A stretch of DNA of 64,000 nucleotides. It comes from Myxococcus dinghuensis. GTDB lineage: Bacteria; Myxococcota; Myxococcia; Myxococcales; Myxococcaceae. The stretch is taken from positions 124,001 through 188,000 of the forward strand of contig NZ_JAKCFB010000003.1 in NCBI RefSeq assembly GCF_024198235.1, read 5' to 3'. The position numbers and the translations under genes are program-made. This document shows positions 29,488-37,669 of the stretch, piece after piece. The first letter of the stretch is position 1, and the number at the start of each line of letters is the position of its first letter. Below the pieces are notes generated by a model that was given only the letters and a program-made list of their open reading frames with translations, made no database searches and had not been told where the DNA came from.

Positions 29488-31305
29488 ATGTCGTCGTCCG
29501 CGAACCACTACACCCCCAACCTGCGCGATATCGAATTCAACCTGTTCGAGTTCCTGGACATCGGCCGCACGTCCCTCGGGAAGGCGCCCTTTGGAGACCT
29601 GGACGAGACGGCGGCGCGGCAGATGCTGCAGACGTTCGCCACGCTGTGCACGAACGAGCTGGCGCCCTCCTTCGACGAGGCCGAGCACACGCCGCCCAAG
29701 CTGGAGGACGGCGTGGTGACGTTGCCGCCGGGCCTGAAGAAGTCGATGAACGCCTTCTTCGACGCGGGCATGCACCTCCTGGAGCAGCCGACGCACCTGG
29801 GCGGCCTGGGCGCGCCGCCGTCGCTGGGCTGGGCGGCCTTCGAGCTGATGGTGGGCGCCAACGCGTCGCTGGCCTTCTACACGCTGGGCAACCTGCTGGC
29901 GCGCATCGTCGACCGGCTGGGCACGGACGCGCAGAAGCGCCGCTTCCTGCCACACATGCTGGAGAAGCGCTGGGGCGGCACCATGGTGCTCACCGAGCCC
30001 GACGCCGGCAGCGACGTGGGCGCCGCGCGCACCAAGGCCCGTCACGTGGGCGGCGAAATCTGGGAGATCGAAGGCGTCAAGCGCTTCATCACCAACGGCG
30101 ACTCGGACATGTCCGAGAACGTCATCCACATGGTGCTGGCGCGCCCGGACGGCGCGGCCCCGGGCACCAAGGGCCTGTCGCTGTTCGTCGTCCCCAAGTT
30201 CTGGGTGAACGAGGACGGCAGCCTGGGTGAGCGCAACGGCGTGGTCTGCACCAAGCTGGAGAAGAAGATGGGGCTCAAGGGCTCCGTCACCTGCGAGCTG
30301 ACGTTCGGCGACGGTCAGCCGTCCCGCGGCCTGCTCCTGGGCGAGGTGCACGACGGCATCCGCCAGATGTTCTACATCATCGAGCAGGCGCGCATGGCGG
30401 TGGGCGTGAAGTCCATGGCCACGCTGTCCGCCGGCTACCAGCGCGCGCTGTCCTTCTCCAAGGAGCGCCTGCAGGGCTCGGACCTGATGCAGGCGCGCAA
30501 CAAGACGGCGCCGCGCGTGCCCATCTTCCAGCACCCGGACGTGCGCCGCATGCTGATGGCGCAGAAGGCGTTCGCGGAAGGCATGCGCGCCCTGTGCCTC
30601 TTCACCGCGTCCGTGCAGGACGGCGTGGAAATCAAGGGCGGCCACCGCGCCATGGAGGCGGGCGAGCAGGACGCGCTCAACGACATGCTGCTGCCGCTGG
30701 TGAAGGGCTACTGCTCGGAGAAGGCGTACGAGCTGCTGGCGCTGTCGCTCCAGGTGCACGGCGGCTCCGGCTACCTGCAGGACTACCCGGTGGAGCAGTA
30801 CATCCGGGACCAGAAGATCGACACGCTCTACGAGGGCACCACGCACATCCAGGCGCTCGACCTGCTGATGCGCAAGGTGGCCAAGGACGGCGGCGCCACG
30901 CTGCAGGGCCTGCTGTCGCAGATTCGCGAGACGGCGGACGGTGAGCTGGGCGGCGGAGAGCTCCAGGCCGAGCGCGCCGCGCTGGGCAAGGCGCTGGGCG
31001 ACCTGGAGCAGATGCTGGGCACGCTGCTGGGCAAGCTGGGCGAGTCCGTCTACCACGTGGGCCTGCAGGGCAACCGCGTGCTGGCCGGCGTCGCCGAGGT
31101 CGTCATCGGCTGGCTGCTGGTGCGCCACGCGGGCGTGGCCCTGGAGCGGATGAAGGCCAACCCCGGCGACCGCGCCTTCTACGTGGGCAAGCTCGCCAGC
31201 GCCCGCTGGTACTGCGCGGAGGTCCTCCCCGGCCTCGCCCACGCCGCGCGCATGGTCGAGCAGGGCACGCTGGACCTGATGGACGTCCCCGAGGAGTCGT
31301 ACTGA
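29488..31305 (+). CDS. Acyl-CoA dehydrogenase
   Basis: A 605-residue flavin acyl-CoA dehydrogenase of the long multidomain type (about 600 residues) that oxidises fatty acyl-CoA to the enoyl form. Conserved blocks are MVLTEPDAGSDVGAARTKA, the FAD contact IEGVKRFITNGDSD, KKMGLKGSVTCELTFG, ARMAVGVKSMATLSAGYQRA and the C-terminal LQVHGGSGYLQDYPVEQYIR then YEGTTHIQALDL. A C-terminal helical extension follows residue 490. The start follows GTGAGGAGTCCCAG. It is monocistronic between two hairpins. Confidence 0.93.
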   Translation: MSSSANHYTPNLRDIEFNLFEFLDIGRTSLGKAPFGDLDETAARQMLQTFATLCTNELAPSFDEAEHTPPKLEDGVVTLPPGLKKSMNAFFDAGMHLLEQPTHLGGLGAPPSLGWAAFELMVGANASLAFYTLGNLLARIVDRLGTDAQKRRFLPHMLEKRWGGTMVLTEPDAGSDVGAARTKARHVGGEIWEIEGVKRFITNGDSDMSENVIHMVLARPDGAAPGTKGLSLFVVPKFWVNEDGSLGERNGVVCTKLEKKMGLKGSVTCELTFGDGQPSRGLLLGEVHDGIRQMFYIIEQARMAVGVKSMATLSAGYQRALSFSKERLQGSDLMQARNKTAPRVPIFQHPDVRRMLMAQKAFAEGMRALCLFTASVQDGVEIKGGHRAMEAGEQDALNDMLLPLVKGYCSEKAYELLALSLQVHGGSGYLQDYPVEQYIRDQKIDTLYEGTTHIQALDLLMRKVAKDGGATLQGLLSQIRETADGELGGGELQAERAALGKALGDLEQMLGTLLGKLGESVYHVGLQGNRVLAGVAEVVIGWLLVRHAGVALERMKANPGDRAFYVGKLASARWYCAEVLPGLAHAARMVEQGTLDLMDVPEESY

Positions 31306-31329
31306 GCCTCGCTCCCCGCGAGGCGCTGT

Positions 31330-31355
31330 CCCCCGGCCGCACCTGTGGCCGGGGG
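31330..31355 (+). terminator. GC hairpin after acyl-CoA dehydrogenase
   Basis: A 9-bp stem CCCCCGGCC / GGCCGGGGG with an eight-base loop, 24 bases past the stop. Confidence 0.5.
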
Positions 31356-31408
31356 AGGACACCCCGCGAGGCATCTCCCAGGGGACACGGGCTGGCCCGG
31401 CGTTCGCA

Positions 31409-31999
31409 ATGGGTGTGGGAGTCATGCTCTCCGCCCTCCCGGTCGTCGCGGCGCTCGCTCTCTCCTCTCCCTCCACGCTGGGGGGTGGCCCCGTGGCGCT
31501 GGAGCCCTTCGCGGGGCGCCTCGTCGCCTGCACCGAGCAGGGGCTGGAGGTGCTGACGAAGCGGGGCCACGCCGAGCGCGTCGTCTCGCTCGACGGGGAG
31601 TCGCCGGGCGGCGCGTGCGTGGCGCTCGAGCGCGTGGGAGCGCGCCTCTTCGTGGCCACGGGCGAGGGCATCGTGGCCCTGGACGCGGCCTTCCAGGTGG
31701 AGCCGGTGCTCGACGTGGCGTGGCACGCGTTGCCCGACGCCGAGGACGCGAGCGAGGGCGAGTACGTGGAGCGCCTGGAGCTGCTGGCCCGGGCGCTGCC
31801 GCCCGACGCGACGTACACGGTGCTGACGTCGCGCTACGCGGGCACGGCGGACGGCCGCGTGCTGGAGCTGGGCACCGAGCGCGTCTGGAGTGTGCCGGGG
31901 ATGGTGACGGCGCTGGCCGAGGCGCGCCAGGGCCTCCAGGTGGAGTCGGAGGCCGGCGCGTTCCTCATCGACACGACGGGTCGGCTGGCGTCGCGGTAG
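31409..31999 (+). CDS. Exported hypothetical protein, beta-propeller-like
   Basis: A 196-residue exported protein with signal MLSALPVVAALALSSPS. Short repeats of the pattern GRLVACTEQGLEVL, ARLFVATGEGIVAL and GRVLELGTERVWSV suggest two to three blades of a WD/PQQ-like propeller, too few for a full ring. No family is recognised. Starts at MGVGVM and five codons later are both possible. It converges with the next gene. Confidence 0.6.
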   Translation: MGVGVMLSALPVVAALALSSPSTLGGGPVALEPFAGRLVACTEQGLEVLTKRGHAERVVSLDGESPGGACVALERVGARLFVATGEGIVALDAAFQVEPVLDVAWHALPDAEDASEGEYVERLELLARALPPDATYTVLTSRYAGTADGRVLELGTERVWSVPGMVTALAEARQGLQVESEAGAFLIDTTGRLASR

Positions 32000-32017
32000 G
32001 CGCGCCGCCGACGCCGC

Positions 32018-33127
32018 TCACAGCGACAGGCCGCGCGCGGACAGCTCGCGCTCCACGTACAGCCGCAGGATGTGCATGAAGTCCTGCGCGTTGGTCACCA
32101 CGCCGAAGGCCTGGTGCGTGCCGCGGTCCTTGAGCTTGCTCACCACGAACTCGGACGAGTCCACGCAGATGGTGGACAGCTCCCGCAGCGAGCCATCCTG
32201 CTCCGTGATGAACGCCGGCAGCATGTTGCCGGTGGCGATGGCGTGCAGCGCGGTGGCGACCATCACCGCCATGGTGGCCTTCACGGTGTGGCGGCGCATG
32301 GCGTCCTGCCCCGCGACGTTGTCCGTCACCACGTCCGGCAGCGGCCCGTCGTCGCGGATGGAGCCGGTGAGGACGAAGGGGACCCGGTGCACGACACACG
32401 CGTGCATGATGCCGTTGGTGATGACGCCCGCCTCCACCGCCTTCGCGATGGAGCCCGCCGCGCGCACCTTGTTGATGGCGCGCATGTGCAGGCCGTGACC
32501 GCCCGACGTCGCCTCACCCGTCCCGCTCATCCCCAGCGTGGTGCCGAAGATGGAGGCCTCGATGTCGTGCACCGCCACCGCGTTGCCCGCCAGGAGCGCG
32601 CCCACGAAGCGATGCGCGATGAACCACGTCATGTCCGCGCGCGCCCGCGAGTGCACCAGCGCCGGCCCCGCCACCCACACCGGATAGCCGCCCCGCTCGC
32701 GCTCCTCCACCAGCACCCGCGCCATCTGCGCGTAGTCGATGGGCTTCTCCCGGGACACCTCGCTGGTCATGAACTTGAACTCGCCCTCCCCGCCGCCCCC
32801 CAGGTACGCCGTGTTGACGTAGACGCCCTCGGAGCCGTCCTCCGCGAGCCCCACCACCACGCGCTCCCCCGCCTTCACCCGGCGTCCTTCCCGGGTCCAC
32901 AGGGCGCCCCCCTCGTCCAGCACCAGCGCCCCGTCCATGCGTGGCTCACGAGGCATCCGCCACGCGCCGCCGATGCGCACGTAGGTGGGCAGGTTCGTCG
33001 TGGTGAAGAAGCCCTCGGGTAGCACCCCGTCCGCGGGTGCGGGTTGGAAGCGCGCATCCGGACATCGGGTGAACCGCTCGGCCGAGAAGTCGGGGTGGGG
33101 AATGGAGGTGCTCACGGCGGGAACCAT
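32018..33127 (-). CDS. LOR/SDH family protein (TIGR00300), ornithine cyclodeaminase-like
   Basis: A 369-residue protein of the TIGR00300 family, named for similarity to part of the eukaryotic LOR/SDH lysine-catabolism enzyme. Characterised relatives are archaeal ornithine cyclodeaminase and the C-terminal half of cyanobacterial ArgZ/AgrE. Signature blocks are GGHGLHMRAINKVRAAGSIA, NGIMHACVVHRVPFVLTGSI then RDDGPLPDVVTD, and MVATALHAIATGNMLPAFIT. The terminal CVDSSEFVVSKLKDRGTHQA region binds NAD(H). It begins after GGAGGGG. It is cytosolic and predicted to make proline from ornithine, releasing ammonia; not proven for this clade. Confidence 0.82.
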   Translation of the reverse strand: MVPAVSTSIPHPDFSAERFTRCPDARFQPAPADGVLPEGFFTTTNLPTYVRIGGAWRMPREPRMDGALVLDEGGALWTREGRRVKAGERVVVGLAEDGSEGVYVNTAYLGGGGEGEFKFMTSEVSREKPIDYAQMARVLVEERERGGYPVWVAGPALVHSRARADMTWFIAHRFVGALLAGNAVAVHDIEASIFGTTLGMSGTGEATSGGHGLHMRAINKVRAAGSIAKAVEAGVITNGIMHACVVHRVPFVLTGSIRDDGPLPDVVTDNVAGQDAMRRHTVKATMAVMVATALHAIATGNMLPAFITEQDGSLRELSTICVDSSEFVVSKLKDRGTHQAFGVVTNAQDFMHILRLYVERELSARGLSL

Positions 33128-33389
33128 GCGTGGCCCCTCCAGGGGGTTCAAGGACCTTCGCCGCCCCGTGTCCGCTCCTCCCGCCTTCCCCCTCGCCGGG
33201 CACGCACTCCAGGAATCGAGAAAAATCACACCGAGTCAACGCGGCCCGCGCAACCACGCGACCTGGCGTGATTCCTGGGGAATCTGGGCGTGGACACACC
33301 TTTCCACGCAACTGGCGGTCTCAGCCTTCGAGAATAGGGGCAGGTTTCACCCAGCACTCTCGCGAGTCACACCCCCGACAGCGCCCCCC

Positions 33390-34085
33390 ATGAACTACCG
33401 CATCAAGTCTGGCGACACGCTCTCCGCTCTCGCGCTCAAGTACAACACCAGCGTCGACGCGCTGATGAAGGCCAATCCGCAGATCAAGGACGCGGACCTC
33501 ATCTACGCCGACGCGACGATGAACATCCCCGGCGCGACGGACGGCTTCGACAGCGCGCCCGGCCGCAGCGGCCCGAACCTCTCCGGGGGACGGACCGGTG
33601 GCACCAGCGGCTCCGCGCCGCCGGACTCGGCGGACGGCACCAAGGGCCCGCTCGGCAACCCCTACGACATCGCCCGCGCGCAGTTGGGCAAGAACGCCGG
33701 CTCGCTCAAGCTGGAGGGCAGCGGCGTGGGCGCGGACATGGAGGACTGGGTCCCCAACAACGTCAACTGCGCCAACTTCGTCTCCGCGTGCCTCGAGCAG
33801 GCCGGGATGATCTCCAACGGCCAGCACGACAACAGCGTGATGGGCTTGATGAACAAGCTGGACGCGGACCCGCAGTTCAAGCGCGTCTCGCTCCGGGACG
33901 CGAAGCCGGGCGACGTGGTGTCCATGAAGGTCGGCAGCGGCGAGCACGTGGTGATGTTCGCGGGCTGGGAGAACGGCCAGCCCAAGTTCATCGGCTCCAA
34001 CAACATCAACTCGGATGGCTCGCAGCGCATCAGCTACACCTCGATGAACTACCCCATCATGGCCATCCACCAGTACCGGGGCTGA
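33390..34085 (+). CDS. LysM plus NlpC/CHAP-like amidase-fold protein
   Basis: A 231-residue cell-wall protein. An N-terminal LysM (MNYRIKSGDTLSALALKYN to INIPG-type end, residues 1-47) binds peptidoglycan. A Gly/Ser linker leads to a papain-like domain with candidate Cys in NNVNCANFVSACLEQ (about 130) and His in GSGEHVVMFAGW (about 187). There is no conventional signal peptide, as is common for LysM-first proteins exported by non-Sec routes or released on lysis. The ribosome site is weak. It is divergent from the TIGR00300 gene. It may be a peptidoglycan hydrolase. Confidence 0.8.
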   Translation: MNYRIKSGDTLSALALKYNTSVDALMKANPQIKDADLIYADATMNIPGATDGFDSAPGRSGPNLSGGRTGGTSGSAPPDSADGTKGPLGNPYDIARAQLGKNAGSLKLEGSGVGADMEDWVPNNVNCANFVSACLEQAGMISNGQHDNSVMGLMNKLDADPQFKRVSLRDAKPGDVVSMKVGSGEHVVMFAGWENGQPKFIGSNNINSDGSQRISYTSMNYPIMAIHQYRG

Positions 34086-34113
34086 ACCCTCCGCGTACTT
34101 CCGTGGCCCTCGC

Positions 34114-34156
34114 CGGGGCTCCGCGCTCCGCCACTCCGGCGGAAGGCGGGGCCCCG
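34114..34156. terminator. Bidirectional hairpin between convergent genes
   Basis: A 19-position stem around a five-base loop pairs GGGGCTCCGC and TCCGCC with GGCGGA and GCGGGGCCCC, with two mismatches and one wobble. It lies midway between the LysM and LysR stops and can end both transcripts. Confidence 0.6.
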
Positions 34157-34164
34157 TCGCCGTT

Positions 34165-35040
34165 TCAGGGCCGGGGCGCGAGCGCCAGCGCGGCCTGGAT
34201 GAGCGGGCTGCGCGCGGCCATCTTGCGCCACGCGGCGTGGACGGCCCCCACGGGCGCGCCCGGCAGGGGCCTGGCCACCACCCCCGCTTCGCGAGGGCCG
34301 TGGGGCAGCAGCGAGGCCAGCAGCGAATAGCCCAGCCCCGCCGCCACGAAGCCGAGGATGGTCTCCGACGAGTCCGCCGCGTGCAGCCGCTTCGGACGGA
34401 CGCCCGCGCGCGCCAGCTCCGCGAGCTGGAGCTCCCGCAGATGACGGTCCGTGCTGTACGCGATGAAGGCGTCGTCGCGCAGCTCGGAGAGGCGCACCTG
34501 CTTGCGCTGGGCCTGCGGGTGGTTCGAGGGCAGCACGAGGAACGGCCGCGTGTGGGCGACCTCGCGCGCGTCCACCGTGTCGGGCACGTCGGGCAGGTGG
34601 TCCACCACCAGGTCCGTGTCGCCGGAGGCGAGGATGTCCATCGCCGGTGTCTTCGACTCGAAGAGGACGACCTCGATGTCGGGCCGCTTCGCCTGCAGCT
34701 TGCGCAGCCACGCGGGCAGCAGGTGGCGCAGCACGTGGCCGGAGGCGTGGATGCGCAGCGTGCCGCCCACCTCGCCCTCTCGCAGCGACTGCACCACCGC
34801 GTCGAGCCCCTCCAGGAACGGCGCGACGTGCGAGTACAGCGCGCGGCCCTCGGGCGTGAGGACGACGCGGTCCTTGCCCACGCGCTCGAAGAGGGCCACG
34901 CCCACCTCCGCCTCCAGGCGCTTGACCTGCTGGTGGATGCCGGGCTGCGTGATGGGGTACGGGAACGAGGAGACGGCCCGCGCGTAGCCCTCTGCGCGCG
35001 CGACGCGGTAGAAACCTTCCAGGCGCTGGAGCTGAATCAT
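34165..35040 (-). CDS. LysR-family transcriptional regulator
   Basis: A 291-residue LysR-type regulator. The N-terminal winged helix-turn-helix is QLQRLEGFYRVARAEGYARA, then ITQPGIHQQVKRLEAEVGVA and LFERVGKDRVVLTPEGRALY. The effector-binding domain includes GTLRIHASGHVLRHLLPAWL and ADSSETILGFVAAGLGYSLL. The start MIQLQRLEG follows CTGGAGTGG. It is divergent from the YiaA gene across a 107-base region holding a dyad, the usual layout for LysR control of a divergent target. The effector is unknown. Confidence 0.93.
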   Translation of the reverse strand: MIQLQRLEGFYRVARAEGYARAVSSFPYPITQPGIHQQVKRLEAEVGVALFERVGKDRVVLTPEGRALYSHVAPFLEGLDAVVQSLREGEVGGTLRIHASGHVLRHLLPAWLRKLQAKRPDIEVVLFESKTPAMDILASGDTDLVVDHLPDVPDTVDAREVAHTRPFLVLPSNHPQAQRKQVRLSELRDDAFIAYSTDRHLRELQLAELARAGVRPKRLHAADSSETILGFVAAGLGYSLLASLLPHGPREAGVVARPLPGAPVGAVHAAWRKMAARSPLIQAALALAPRP

Positions 35041-35055
35041 CCACTCCAGGTTATC

Positions 35056-35070
35056 AATCCGCGATGGATT
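35056..35070. promoter_or_regulatory. Dyad in LysR/YiaA divergent region
   Basis: AATCC-GCGAT-GGATT, a perfect 5+5 inverted repeat just 16 bases from the LysR start. This is a likely autoregulatory LysR site. Confidence 0.4.
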
Positions 35071-35147
35071 AGTTCCATGCGCTTTACGAAGCGGAAGGGC
35101 ATGGTGTTCCCCGTTGGCGAGCCCGACTCGCATTCGGAGGAACCCGC

Positions 35148-35447
35148 ATGTCCCGCTCCACGCCCAAGGTCGTCGTCCCGCACAGCTCCGCCTGGGTCAT
35201 CCAGACCTGGCTGTCCTTCGCCCTGTCGGTGGGCGTCACGACCATCGGCATCTGGCACCTTCCGGTGGACCCGTGGGTGAAGTCTTTCCTGGGGATGGGC
35301 CTGTTGTTCTCCGTGGGCTCCACCTTCAGCCTGTCGAAGACGGTGCGCGACCAGCACGAGATGGAGCAGCTGGGCACGCGCCTGGACGAGGCCCGCGTGG
35401 CGAAGATGCTCTCCGAGCACGACCCCATCGCCCCGCCCAAGCTGTGA
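35148..35447 (+). CDS. YiaA/YiaB-like inner-membrane protein
   Basis: A 99-residue protein with two membrane helices (WVIQTWLSFALSVGVTTIGI, then FLGMGLLFSVGSTFSLSKTV) and a charged cytosolic tail (RDQHEMEQLGTRLDEARV). This is the YiaAB domain layout; the family is associated with stress but has no defined activity. A strong GGAGGAACCCGC precedes the ATG. It is the probable target of the divergent LysR gene. Confidence 0.8.
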   Translation: MSRSTPKVVVPHSSAWVIQTWLSFALSVGVTTIGIWHLPVDPWVKSFLGMGLLFSVGSTFSLSKTVRDQHEMEQLGTRLDEARVAKMLSEHDPIAPPKL

Positions 35448-35489
35448 CCCGCGCATGAGGGTCCGCGCGGGATGCGCTAGCGTCCGCGC

Positions 35490-36191
35490 ATGTTCCAGGC
35501 ACTCCACCTGCTCGTTCCAGCCAAGGCCGACCCGGAGCGCGACGCCGTCGCGCGCGCCTGGGAGTCAGGGGGCGGCACGGTCCACCGGCTGGAGCGCTTC
35601 TGGAACCCGCCCGAGCTGCCGCCCGCGCGGACCCGCCTCTACGGCAACGACACGTTCTGTCTCGTGGTGGCACAGAAGCTCGGGCTGACGCTCGTCTCGC
35701 CGCCGGACGACCTGCTGCTCCGCGTCCGCCCGGAGCGGCTCCTGCGCGAGGTCCATGGCGCGACCCTGGCGAGCGTCACCACCGGGCCCTTCCCCCGCTT
35801 CATCAAGCCGCTCGTCCCGAAGGTGTTCCGCGCCTCGGTGTGGCGGGACGCGGAGGCGCTCGCGGAGGAGTGCCGGGGCCTGACGCCCGACACGCCCGTG
35901 TTGTCCTCGGAGGTCGTCCCCCTCCGCGCGGAGGCGCGCGCCTGGGTGCTCGACGGGCGGGTGCGCTCCTGCGCGTTGTACGAAGGCACGGGCGACGTCG
36001 AGGAGGCGCGCGGCGTGCTCGAGGCCATCGCCCGCGACGCGCCGCTGCCTCGCGCCTGCGTGCTGGACGCCGCCTGGGTGGAGGGGCGGGGCTGGGCCCT
36101 GCTGGAGGCGAACGCCGCCTGGGGCGCGGGGCTCAACGGCTGCGACGCGACCGAGGCCGCGCGGTGCATCGCCGTGGCCACACACGACTGA
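35490..36191 (+). CDS. ATP-grasp domain protein
   Basis: A 233-residue ATP-grasp protein of the DUF4343 type. Conserved parts are FPRFIKPLVPKVFRASVWRD (ATP-binding Lys), VLSSEVVPLRAEARAWVLDG and the C-terminal GWALLEANAAWGAGLNGCDA with metal-binding Glu and Asn. Family members join peptide or amino groups with ATP; the substrate here is unknown. It follows the YiaA gene by 42 bases and could be co-transcribed. Confidence 0.8.
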   Translation: MFQALHLLVPAKADPERDAVARAWESGGGTVHRLERFWNPPELPPARTRLYGNDTFCLVVAQKLGLTLVSPPDDLLLRVRPERLLREVHGATLASVTTGPFPRFIKPLVPKVFRASVWRDAEALAEECRGLTPDTPVLSSEVVPLRAEARAWVLDGRVRSCALYEGTGDVEEARGVLEAIARDAPLPRACVLDAAWVEGRGWALLEANAAWGAGLNGCDATEAARCIAVATHD

Positions 36192-36201
36192 AGTCGCGTG
36201 C

Positions 36202-36978
36202 TCAGGTCGCGCCGCGTCCCGCGCGAAGACGGGCGAGCGCTTCCTCCAACAACGGGAGGGCCTGCTCCGTCCACCCTCGCAGCCGCGCCCTCGGGGACGG
36301 CGGCGTCGTGAGGGGAACCAGGTCCGACGACACGGCGTCCTCGATGAACTGGGCCTGCTGCTCCGGATTGAATTCTTCCCAGCGCAGGCCCTTCGCCACG
36401 GCCTTGCGCCAGTCGTAGCCATCGCGCCCCCACTGCGCGGCGATGGCCTCGCTGAGGTACGCGGTGCCGACACACTGGTGCTGCCACACGTGCGTCAGCT
36501 CGTGCACCAGCAGCCCGAGGTCCGAGGCCTCGCGTCCCGGAGGGATGAAGACGACGTCGCCGTGCACGAAGGCGCGTCCGGACACGCCCAGCACGCCCAG
36601 GGGGCCCTCCTTCACTCGGACCACCGCGTAGTCCAGGCCCGTGCCGAAGATGGGCCGCAGGCGGGCCACCTCGAAGCCGGTGAGGAGACGGCCAGGAGGC
36701 TCCAACCAGAACACCACCTGCACCGCGCTCACGACGCGAAGCGAGAGCATCAGCACCACGTCGAGGGGAAGCTGCACCACCCGCAGCAGCCCGCGCTTCA
36801 CCAGGAAGAGCCCCTCCCCGCGACGGCCTCGGAGAAGACACCCGACGCCTCGGGCGGTGCCACCGAGCACCACGCCCAGACCGAGCACCACGCCGCGCAG
36901 CGCGCTCAGCACGCCGGTGAGCAGACCCCGCCCCGCGTCCAGCAGTCGCGCCGGGAGCGAGGACGACGAACGACTCAT
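36202..36978 (-). CDS. Zincin-like metallopeptidase with HELTH motif
   Basis: A 258-residue protein with an N-terminal hydrophobic region (LTGVLSALRGVVLGLGVVLG; probably membrane-associated) and LDVVLMLSLRVVSAVQVVFW. The catalytic-type motif LLVHELTHVWQHQCVG near 168 is a HExxH zinc site of the DUF4157-like class. The segment AFVHGDVVFIPPG preceding it is also typical. It begins after GAGGTCTGC, 10 bases from the receiver-like gene, so it is in an operon with it. A protease role is inferred. Confidence 0.75.
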   Translation of the reverse strand: MSRSSSSLPARLLDAGRGLLTGVLSALRGVVLGLGVVLGGTARGVGCLLRGRRGEGLFLVKRGLLRVVQLPLDVVLMLSLRVVSAVQVVFWLEPPGRLLTGFEVARLRPIFGTGLDYAVVRVKEGPLGVLGVSGRAFVHGDVVFIPPGREASDLGLLVHELTHVWQHQCVGTAYLSEAIAAQWGRDGYDWRKAVAKGLRWEEFNPEQQAQFIEDAVSSDLVPLTTPPSPRARLRGWTEQALPLLEEALARLRAGRGAT

Positions 36979-36988
36979 GAAGCAGACC

Positions 36989-37480
36989 TCAGCGCGCGCC
37001 CGCGGCCCTCAGCGGCGTGGTGGTCCCCAGCACCGACGACATCAGGGCGCGCAGCGACCCGGGACGCCACGGCCGCGCGAGCGCGAAGTGCGTCAGGCAC
37101 GAGCCGCTGAACGCCGCCGCCATCTCCGGCCGGAACCGCGAGGACACCAGGATGCGCGGACCACCGAAGTCGCGCTCCGCCACCAGCCGCGCCAGGAACT
37201 CCGGCACACCGGACTGCTCCGGCGCGTCCAGGTCCACCACCATCGCGTCCAGCGCCACGCCCACGTCCAGCCGGCGATCCGCGGACGCCGCGCCCAACGC
37301 GGTCACCACCTCGAACGAAGGCGACAACTCCCGCCCCATGGCCAACCGCAACATCGGGGACTCGGACACCACCATCACCCGAGGCCCACGCGACGCCGAC
37401 GCGGTGCGACGCGCGCCCGCGAGCAGGGGCATGTCCAACACCGCCACTTCCCTCAGACGAGGAGCAGCAACGGAATCCAT
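36989..37480 (-). CDS. Degenerate response-regulator receiver protein
   Basis: A 163-residue stand-alone receiver-like domain. PRVMVVSESPMLRLAMGREL replaces the usual paired acidic residues (DD becomes SE). LDAMVVDLDAPEQ keeps a possible phospho-accepting Asp. PRILVSSRF provides the Ser, and FALARPWRPGSL substitutes Arg for the conserved Lys. It is therefore probably phosphorylation-independent. The frame is open to 37663, but a promoter-like sequence lies inside that extension, so the later ATG is used. Confidence 0.6.
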   Translation of the reverse strand: MDSVAAPRLREVAVLDMPLLAGARRTASASRGPRVMVVSESPMLRLAMGRELSPSFEVVTALGAASADRRLDVGVALDAMVVDLDAPEQSGVPEFLARLVAERDFGGPRILVSSRFRPEMAAAFSGSCLTHFALARPWRPGSLRALMSSVLGTTTPLRAAGAR

Positions 37481-37520
37481 CAGGACGTGCACGGGGGCGA
37501 TGGCGGGAATCACGCAGCAC

Positions 37521-37549
37521 AGAGTACCCAGCAATAACGGAAATATCAA
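37521..37549 (-). promoter_or_regulatory. Sigma-70-like promoter for receiver-zincin pair
   Basis: Reading on the minus strand, TTGATA - 17 bases - TACTCT within a locally AT-rich stretch (37537-37575), about 40 bases from the chosen start. Confidence 0.45.
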
Positions 37550-37615
37550 ATTGGGCTTAAATTTTCGGCTTTGTCGGGGCTTCGCCAGAGGGGAGCGCCA
37601 GGCAGGCACCGGCCA

Positions 37616-37654
37616 ATGACCTCCATGAACCTGAACTTCAGTTCCGGAGGTCAT
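37616..37654 (-). terminator. Hairpin after DUF4419 gene
   Basis: ATGACCTCC / GGAGGTCAT, nine perfect pairs around a 21-base loop that itself contains the palindrome CTGAACTTCAG. It lies 16 bases past the stop of the gene to its right. Confidence 0.45.
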
Positions 37655-37669
37655 GATGGACACCCCTCC

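Noticed and set aside
37481..37663. N-terminal extension of the receiver-like protein
   Set aside because: It covers an AT-rich promoter-like stretch and has no coding bias.
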